64,000 bases of DNA. It comes from a virus. Positions 57,755 through 64,000 of this stretch are shown here, one piece after another. Where the stretch lies: the IMG/VR virus record IMGVR_UViG_3300046000_004279, positions 46,889 through 110,888 of that record, one strand, 5' to 3'. A program made the position numbers and the translations under genes. Each line of letters opens with the position of its first letter. The stretch's first letter is position 1. A model generated the notes under the pieces. It saw only the letters and a list, made by a program, of their open reading frames with translations, did not search any database and was not told the DNA's origin.

Positions 57755-59331
57755 TGGCCGCTATAATTAGAATTAAAAGATCCACAAGTGCATCTGCGCC
57801 TGTAACACTAAAAACAGGTGAACTGTCTTATTCGGCGGGTGTTGGTACAAGTGCAAACGGAGGCGACCGTCTCTATTTTGGTAAGGGCGACGATGGATCG
57901 GGCAACGCTACTACAGTTGAAGTAATTGGTGGTGCCTATTTTGGCAATCTATTGGACCATACTGCTGGTACACTGACTGCATCAAGTGCAATTATTGTTG
58001 ACGCGAGTAGCAAGATTGATAACTTAAAGGTTGACAATCTTGACCTCAATGGTAACACAATTAGTTCCACTGACACCAACGGCAACATTATTATCAGCCC
58101 CAATGGATCTGGATCTGTCAACGTAGACACATCTAAAATCATCAACGTTAGTGATCCTGCTTCTGCTCAAGATGCGGCCACTAAAAATTATGTTGATGGA
58201 TTATTTGCTGGTGCCGCCTCAGTCTTTAAAATTGCAGGAGACGCTGGAACTCTAGATTCTATTTTTGGTGGTGGCACTGTTACTTTCCAAGGTGACTCTG
58301 ACATCCTCACCACTATCACAAACAATAAGATTGCCTTTACTCATAGAACGTCAAGTGTTACTGCTGGAACATATGGGTCAACATCATCAATTCCAGTATT
58401 CAGAGTAAATGCAAATGGTCACATTGATTCTGCCACTACTGTTAGTCTTGCGACAACATTAAACACAGCTGGCGAAACGGGCACAGGCAGCATTGCCCTT
58501 CTTACACAGACGCTAACACTTGCTGCAGGCGAAGGTATTGATACTACCGCTAGTGGTCAAACTATTACTATTGCAGCAGAGTTGGCCACTTCTGCTAACA
58601 AAGGTGTTGCGAGCTTTGATGCTACAGATTTTACGGTAACCACAGGAAACGTTGTTGCTAACCCAATCTATCTTGGTACAACACGATTAGACCTAGGTGA
58701 AACCGATTCTAACCTTGCTGGTTTGAATTCTATTGAAGTTGGGGATGTTCGTATCACATCGAACGTAATCAGTTCAAGAACCACTGGAACACTGATTATC
58801 GATCCAAATCCAATTGGTGACTCTGCTGGTGGATTTGCTGGTGAACTTATTGTTCGTGGTAACTTGACTGTTCAAGGTACAACAACTACAATTAACTCAA
58901 CAACCGTTTCGGTCAATGACAAGAACATTGTTCTAGCTGATAGTGCAGCTAATGCGACTGCTGCGGATGGCGCTGGACTAACTATTGGTGGTGCACTTTA
59001 TGCTGGTACTAAAGCAACAATTCTTTACGATGGTGTAACAGACCGTTGGGACTTCAATAAGCCACTCGACATTGGATTTGCTACACTAGACAGCGCCGTT
59101 AAACTAAATGGTGTTGGATTAAGAGAGGCTATTGAAGATCACCTTGTTACCAACTTCTTCTTAGAAGGTGAAGGTATTGATCTCACATATGTTGATGCAT
59201 CTAATACTTTAACTGTGGCCGCTGAGTTAGCTACATACACTAACAAGGGTGTTGCGAGCTTTGATTCTGCTCAATTTACTCTTACAAGTGGTTTTGCAAC
59301 AATATCTGTCATTGATGGCGGAACATACTAA
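57754..59331 (+). CDS. tail fibre-like protein
   Basis: The 525-residue protein opens with AAIIRIKRSTSASAPVTLKT, then GELSYSAGVG, typical of fibre proteins that begin with an attachment beta domain. It has DAATKNYVDGLFAGAAS, a fibre motif, two AELATxxNKGVASFD copies (about 275 and 490), and NLTVQGTTTTINSTTVSVND, shared with other fibres in this phage. No enzymatic domain is seen. Confidence 0.75.
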   Translation: MAAIIRIKRSTSASAPVTLKTGELSYSAGVGTSANGGDRLYFGKGDDGSGNATTVEVIGGAYFGNLLDHTAGTLTASSAIIVDASSKIDNLKVDNLDLNGNTISSTDTNGNIIISPNGSGSVNVDTSKIINVSDPASAQDAATKNYVDGLFAGAASVFKIAGDAGTLDSIFGGGTVTFQGDSDILTTITNNKIAFTHRTSSVTAGTYGSTSSIPVFRVNANGHIDSATTVSLATTLNTAGETGTGSIALLTQTLTLAAGEGIDTTASGQTITIAAELATSANKGVASFDATDFTVTTGNVVANPIYLGTTRLDLGETDSNLAGLNSIEVGDVRITSNVISSRTTGTLIIDPNPIGDSAGGFAGELIVRGNLTVQGTTTTINSTTVSVNDKNIVLADSAANATAADGAGLTIGGALYAGTKATILYDGVTDRWDFNKPLDIGFATLDSAVKLNGVGLREAIEDHLVTNFFLEGEGIDLTYVDASNTLTVAAELATYTNKGVASFDSAQFTLTSGFATISVIDGGTY

Positions 59332-59385
59332 ATAAAGCAATCGGTGTTTTTACACTTAGTCTAATCCTTTATTAAGGAAAACTTA

Positions 59386-62300
59386 ATGACTTATCCTACT
59401 ATTAAGTTAAAGCGGTCCTCTGTCTCAGGCAGGGTTCCCGACTCTTCTAGTTTAGAATATGGTGAGTTAGCGCTTAACTATACAGATGGAAAACTTTATT
59501 GGAAGTCGGCTTCTAATATTGTCAAAAGTCATATCATTGATTCGGAAGTTCAAGACGTTCTTACGAGAATGGTGGTTAACCAAGAGTTTGGTAATAGAAC
59601 AACTGATAGTTTGAATGAAGGTAGTATTAATCTATATTACACTCGTGTTAGATCAGAATCCGACATCACCGATATTGTAGATTCTGCTTATATTCAATTC
59701 TTACAACTACGTTATCTTGATTCAGCAAATGCTATCAATTTAATTGACTCTGCGTATATTCAGGCAAGACAGTCGTTTGGCACTGGAATAGATTCAGCTG
59801 ATATTATACTGCTCATTGACTCTGCATATGTTAATGCCCGTTTAAATAGATCCCTGTTCTTAGATTCTGCTGAAGCTATTAATTTAATTAATGTTTACGG
59901 ATTTGACTCAACAAACTTTAATGGTATGTTTGCAGCAAAGTCTACAACAGGTTTAAGCGAAGGTACAAACAAGTATTACACAAAAGCTAGAGCTGACTCG
60001 GACGATAAGTTTCCAACGACATTTACTTATACCGCTGGTACAACTGCTGGTCCAACAGGATCCTTAACAGGTACAAACCTCACTGCAATTTCATTTGCAG
60101 CCATTCCATCCGCAGGTGCATCAGCTTCTGGTATTATTACTACTGACACACAGACAATTGCTGGCGCTAAGACATTCAGCAGCACAATTACAGGTTCTGT
60201 CTCAGGTAACGCTGGAACAGCAACTACTCTTGCAACTGGCAGAACAATTGGTGACGTATCATTCAACGGCAGCGCAAACATTGTTCCAGAACGCACATTG
60301 TTCAAAGACACAAGAGCAGTCAATCATAACCCATACACCTATCCAGGCACAACTCTACATCTAAAACAAAATACTACAGATGGTTTGGCTGATGGTGGAA
60401 CATACCACGGCGTGCTAGATTTGCAACATTGGACTGATAGCTCAGGTGGTAAGAACCACCAGCTAGGTCTAACTGATAATAATAATATCTACATTCGCGC
60501 TTCCACTAACGCCACTACATGGGGTAGTTGGGTTAAGATAATTGATTCTGGTGACACCACAGCTTTAAACACTGCAAATACATTGGTGCGCCGTGATGCT
60601 AGTGGTAACTTCTCTGCAGGTACAATCACGGCAGCTTTGACAGGCAACGCTAGCACAGCGACAACTCTTGCAAGTAGCCAGAACTTCTCATTAACAGGTG
60701 AAGTTACTGCATCAGCAGTTAGCTTTAACGGATCTGGTGCTGTAGCTTTAAATACAACCATTGCAGCAAACGCCGTCGACTCTTCTAACATCCTTGCACT
60801 GTCGATATCGTCAGGTAAGATTCAAAGCGGTGCAGTCACAACAGCTAAGTTTGCCACAGGTGCAGTTGATTCTAACGCTCTTGGTGCTTTATCTGTATCA
60901 TCTGCTAAGTTGCAAGGTAGTATTCCTGACACAAAATTAGCGACCATTTCAACCGCCAGTAAGGTCGCAAACTCAGCAACAACAGCAACAAATCTAAATA
61001 CTGCAAGCGCCATTGTTGCAAGAGATGGTAGTGGTAACTTTACTGCTGGAACAATTACCGCAGCTTTGACAGGTAATGCTAGCACAGCGACAACTCTTGC
61101 AACTGGTCAGAACTTTTCGCTAACTGGCGAAGTTACTGCATCAGCGGTTAGCTTTAACGGATCTGGCGCTGTAGCATTATCAACAACCATTGCATCAAAC
61201 GCAGTTGACTCTTCCAATATTCTTGCACTGTCAATATCGGCAGGTAAGATTCAAAGCGGTGCAGTCACAACAGCTAAGTTCGCTACTGGCGCGGTCGACT
61301 CCAATGCCCTTGGCGCTCTGTCAGTGTCCTCAGCTAAACTACAAGGTAGCATTCCTGACACTAAGCTAGCGACGATCTCAACTGCAAGTAAAGTTTCTAA
61401 CTCAGCTACAACTGCTACGAACTTAAACACCGCCAGCGCTATTGTTGCAAGAGACGGTAGTGGTAACTTTACAGCTGGAACAATCACAGCAACCTTGTCA
61501 GGTAGCGCATCAACTCTTACGACTGCACAGAACTTCTCATTAACAGGAGAGGTTACAGCCCCTACAATTAGCTTTAACGGATCTGGCGCTGTTGCCTTAA
61601 ATACAACCATTGCATCAAACGCAGTTGACTCTGCTGCACTTGGCGCTCTGTCGGTATCAACCGCTAAGATTCAAAGTGGTGCAATCACAACTGCAAAGTT
61701 CACAGCAGGCGCAGTTGACTCTAACGCTCTTGGCGCTCTGTCTGTATCATCAGCTAAGATTCAAAACAACGCTGTAGCTCTTGGAACCCAAACAACTGGT
61801 AACTATGTAGCTAGCGCGTCTGCCGCCAATGGTGTTAAAATTACTGGAACAGCGGGAGAAGGTTGGACACCAACTGTATCTCTCGACTCCACTGGTACAG
61901 GCACAATTGGCAACTTAACTGTTGGTAGCAATCTTATCGTAAGCGGTAACTTGACCGTGTCTGGTACGACCACAAGTATCAATACTGAAACTGTTACCAT
62001 TAACGATAATATTATCGTATTGAATAATAATGCTACAGGTGTTCCAGGCGCTAGTGCATTATTCAATGCTGGTATTGAAGTAGAACGGGGTGATTCTAGC
62101 AACGTTCAGGTGCTGTGGAATGAAGTAAGTAACCGTTGGAGTTTCACAAACGATGGAACCAACTACCACAATATCCCAACATCAGATGAATACATTGACA
62201 GTGCTACATCCAAGTATCCAACAACCTATACTTGGACAGGTGGAACAACTGCGGGGCCAACTGGATCTCTAACAGGTAACAACCTAACAGCAATATCTTT

Positions 62301-64000
62301 TGGTGCAATTCCATCTGCAAGTGCTACAGCTTCTGGTATCGTTACAACAGACACACAAACAATTGCTGGCGTGAAAACATTCAGCAGCACAATTACAGGT
62401 TCTGTCTCAGGTAACGCTGGAACAGCAACTACGCTAGCTACGGGTCGCGACTTCTCATTAACAGGTGAAGTTACAGCTCCTGCAATCAGCTTTAACGGAT
62501 CTGGCGCTGTAGCATTATCAACAACAATTGCAGCAAACGCTGTCGACTCTTCTAACATTCTTGCACTATCAATATCGTCAGGCAAGATACAAAGTGGAGC
62601 TATTACAACTGCAAAGTTTGCAACAGGTGCGGTCGACTCTGCTGCGCTTGGCGCTCTGTCGGTATCGTCAGCTAAACTGCAAGGCAGTATCCCTGACAGT
62701 AAGCTAGCGACCATTTCAACTGCAAGCAAGGTTGCAAACTCAGCTACTACAGCAACAAATGCAAACACTGCTAACGCTATTGTTGCTAGAGATGCGAGTG
62801 GAAACTTTAGTGCTGGGACAATCACGGCTAATGTAACGGGAACCGTAACAAACGGAGCCTTAACTACAGGCACGCTTGCACAATTCGCAGCGACTACTTC
62901 ATCGCAACTTGCTGGTGTTATATCGGATGAAACAGGTAGTGGTGCATTAGTATTTGGCACAAGTCCAACACTAACTACCCCTACTCTCGGTGTTGCATCT
63001 GCAACAACTATTAATAAAGTAACGTTAACAACACCTGCTACTGGTTCCACATTAACAATTGCAGATGGAAAAACACTAACAGCAAGCAACACATTAACTT
63101 TTACAGGCACTGATGCCTCATCTGTTGCTTTTGGAACTGGTGGTACTGTAGCTTACACTGCTAACAAACTTTCGGTGTTCGCAGCAACTACATCCGCCGA
63201 ATTAGCTGGTGTTATATCGGATGAAACAGGTAGTGGTGCATTAGTATTTGGCACAAGTCCATCATTTACTACCGGTATTGATGCAGCAAGTGCCACTATG
63301 GCATTGTTTGATACAACAGCCACTACTATTAATTTTGCTGGTGCAGCAACAACTGGTAACTTTGGTTACGATGCTACCGCAGCCAGTACTACAAATATAT
63401 CAACAGGTGCTGTTGCAGCCGCTACTACAAAAACGGTAAACCTAGGCACAGGTGGTGCAGCTAGTTCTACTACTAATATTAATATTGGCTCAAGTGTTGG
63501 CGGTACTACTGCTATCGCTAGTCCGACAGTCACATTTGCTGGTCTAGCAGACACCGCAACCACCGCAACACATTACTATGTAGAAACAGCTAGTGGAAAC
63601 ATATTACCAAAAACATTAGCAAACGTTAAAACTGAAATAGTAACAACTGCTGCAGTAAATAGCGCCGCTGCAACCACTGTTGGTACAGTTACTAGTGGTA
63701 CTTGGAGCGGATTGTTTGGTGCAGTATCTGGCGCAAACTTAACAAGTTTAACTGCTGGTAACTTATCAGGAACCATACCATCAGGTGTGTTAGGTAACTC
63801 GGCGCTGTTTATTGGTACAACTTCGGTTGCATTAAACAGAACTACAGCTAACCTTGGATTAACAGGTATTACTTCCATCGCGATGCCTGGTTCTACATCA
63901 GGGACAATTACTGTAACACCTACCGCAACAGCGGGAACAACATCAATAACTATCCCCGCTACAACAGGCACATTGGTCACAACAGGTGATACTGGCTTTT
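59386..64000 (+). CDS. large repetitive tail fibre protein (3' end outside window)
   Basis: The reading frame from ATG 59386 stays open for over 1,530 codons to the edge. The start MTYPTIKLKRSSVSGRVPDS and SLEYGELALNYTDGKL matches fibre attachment domains. YYTRVRSESDITDIVDSAYI repeats follow. The middle contains modules of FSLTGEVTA and SFNGSGAVALNTTI type in several copies, then TINDNIIVLNNNATG. AAGGA precedes the ATG. It is the probable distal host-recognition fibre. Its last domain and total length are not visible. Confidence 0.8.
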   Translation, partial: MTYPTIKLKRSSVSGRVPDSSSLEYGELALNYTDGKLYWKSASNIVKSHIIDSEVQDVLTRMVVNQEFGNRTTDSLNEGSINLYYTRVRSESDITDIVDSAYIQFLQLRYLDSANAINLIDSAYIQARQSFGTGIDSADIILLIDSAYVNARLNRSLFLDSAEAINLINVYGFDSTNFNGMFAAKSTTGLSEGTNKYYTKARADSDDKFPTTFTYTAGTTAGPTGSLTGTNLTAISFAAIPSAGASASGIITTDTQTIAGAKTFSSTITGSVSGNAGTATTLATGRTIGDVSFNGSANIVPERTLFKDTRAVNHNPYTYPGTTLHLKQNTTDGLADGGTYHGVLDLQHWTDSSGGKNHQLGLTDNNNIYIRASTNATTWGSWVKIIDSGDTTALNTANTLVRRDASGNFSAGTITAALTGNASTATTLASSQNFSLTGEVTASAVSFNGSGAVALNTTIAANAVDSSNILALSISSGKIQSGAVTTAKFATGAVDSNALGALSVSSAKLQGSIPDTKLATISTASKVANSATTATNLNTASAIVARDGSGNFTAGTITAALTGNASTATTLATGQNFSLTGEVTASAVSFNGSGAVALSTTIASNAVDSSNILALSISAGKIQSGAVTTAKFATGAVDSNALGALSVSSAKLQGSIPDTKLATISTASKVSNSATTATNLNTASAIVARDGSGNFTAGTITATLSGSASTLTTAQNFSLTGEVTAPTISFNGSGAVALNTTIASNAVDSAALGALSVSTAKIQSGAITTAKFTAGAVDSNALGALSVSSAKIQNNAVALGTQTTGNYVASASAANGVKITGTAGEGWTPTVSLDSTGTGTIGNLTVGSNLIVSGNLTVSGTTTSINTETVTINDNIIVLNNNATGVPGASALFNAGIEVERGDSSNVQVLWNEVSNRWSFTNDGTNYHNIPTSDEYIDSATSKYPTTYTWTGGTTAGPTGSLTGNNLTAISFGAIPSASATASGIVTTDTQTIAGVKTFSSTITGSVSGNAGTATTLATGRDFSLTGEVTAPAISFNGSGAVALSTTIAANAVDSSNILALSISSGKIQSGAITTAKFATGAVDSAALGALSVSSAKLQGSIPDSKLATISTASKVANSATTATNANTANAIVARDASGNFSAGTITANVTGTVTNGALTTGTLAQFAATTSSQLAGVISDETGSGALVFGTSPTLTTPTLGVASATTINKVTLTTPATGSTLTIADGKTLTASNTLTFTGTDASSVAFGTGGTVAYTANKLSVFAATTSAELAGVISDETGSGALVFGTSPSFTTGIDAASATMALFDTTATTINFAGAATTGNFGYDATAASTTNISTGAVAAATTKTVNLGTGGAASSTTNINIGSSVGGTTAIASPTVTFAGLADTATTATHYYVETASGNILPKTLANVKTEIVTTAAVNSAAATTVGTVTSGTWSGLFGAVSGANLTSLTAGNLSGTIPSGVLGNSALFIGTTSVALNRTTANLGLTGITSIAMPGSTSGTITVTPTATAGTTSITIPATTGTLVTTGDTGF
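60616..61473 (+). repeat. 429-bp tandem direct repeats in the large fibre gene
   Basis: The anchor GCWGGWACAATYACSGCAGC occurs at 60616 and 61045, exactly 429 bp (143 codons) apart. A diverged third copy begins at 61474, again 429 bp later. The repeats include SLTGEVTA-type strands and AKIQSGAVTTAKFAT segments. A further related copy lies near 62450-62820. Confidence 0.82.
61801..62041 (+). repeat. dispersed module shared by two fibre genes
   Basis: This 241-bp segment closely matches 51721-51961 in the other large fibre gene. Both include GTTGGTAGCAATCTTA and the TTATCGTATTGAATAA core, with scattered third-position changes. It marks a recent duplication or gene conversion between fibre genes. 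Confidence 0.85.

Noticed and set aside
62226-63110. A 294-codon antisense open frame opposite the large fibre gene
   Set aside because: It is rich in Val/Ala/Pro from complement of Thr/Ala/Gly-rich fibre codons, has no promoter or ribosome site, and similar shadows occur at 60027, 60489, 61251 and 61803.

Overview
The window is part of the genome of a T4-like (Straboviridae/Kyanoviridae-type) tailed phage with a contractile tail. It is probably a marine phage of a Gram-negative host. The evidence is a near-complete T4-type baseplate set (gp4, gp5, gp6, gp8, gp25, gp26, gp27, gp29, gp48, gp53), gp32 and gp33, T4-type late promoter boxes (TATAAATA), and accessory genes seen in marine myoviruses (SpeD, A-type Fe-S carrier, carbamoyltransferase, DUF4815 and WYL_2 proteins). 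Overall composition is AT-rich, with one clearly GC-rich two-gene patch. The exact host cannot be read from the sequence.

Layout. (1) 1-5,600: an IscA-like gene, then a strong sigma70-type promoter and a tRNA region. It holds eleven tRNA genes (Met, Ser-UGA, Ala-like, Asp, Val, Leu, Ser-GCU, Asn, Pro, Gly, Thr). Between the tRNAs lie long, highly structured non-coding segments and a few proteins, including an ABC-ATPase/GNAT fusion whose stop codon lies inside tRNA-Ser(GCU) and a DUF4338/DruA-like protein. (2) 5,600-13,950: speD, then a tightly overlapping operon of radical-SAM genes (two split core/SPASM pairs and three N-terminal-twitch enzymes), a NodU-type carbamoyltransferase and an SGNH-hydrolase-like protein. 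This is the best candidate for an undescribed modification system. (3) 13,950-24,950: small early or middle genes behind TTGAC(A/T)-17 bp-TATATT-like promoters. They include a YkuK/DUF458 RNase H-like protein, a nucleotidyltransferase-cupin fusion, a methyltransferase, a HAD phosphatase, a GH19 endolysin, WYL_2, gp33 and gp32. (4) 24,950-29,350, minus strand: the gp29 tape measure, gp26 with a probable -1 frameshift extension, a tail-tube-like protein, a conserved unknown and gp4. (5) 29,350-64,000, plus strand: gp48, gp53, gp27, a gp5 divided over three genes with several peptidoglycan hydrolase domains, gp25, gp6, further wedge proteins, and a large repetitive tail-fibre region. A glycosyltransferase-methyltransferase-glycosyltransferase operon lies inside the fibre region. 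The last fibre gene runs off the window.

How the parts may work together. The early region supplies tRNAs, nucleic-acid enzymes and perhaps SAM and Fe-S metabolism. The A-type Fe-S carrier and five radical-SAM cores suggest the phage supports its own Fe-S enzymes. The late region, driven by gp33-dependent TATAAATA promoters, builds the baseplate and fibres. Its glycosyltransferase operon may decorate fibres or host surface glycans. Functions of the radical-SAM cassette and of the structured RNAs are inferred only from family and context.
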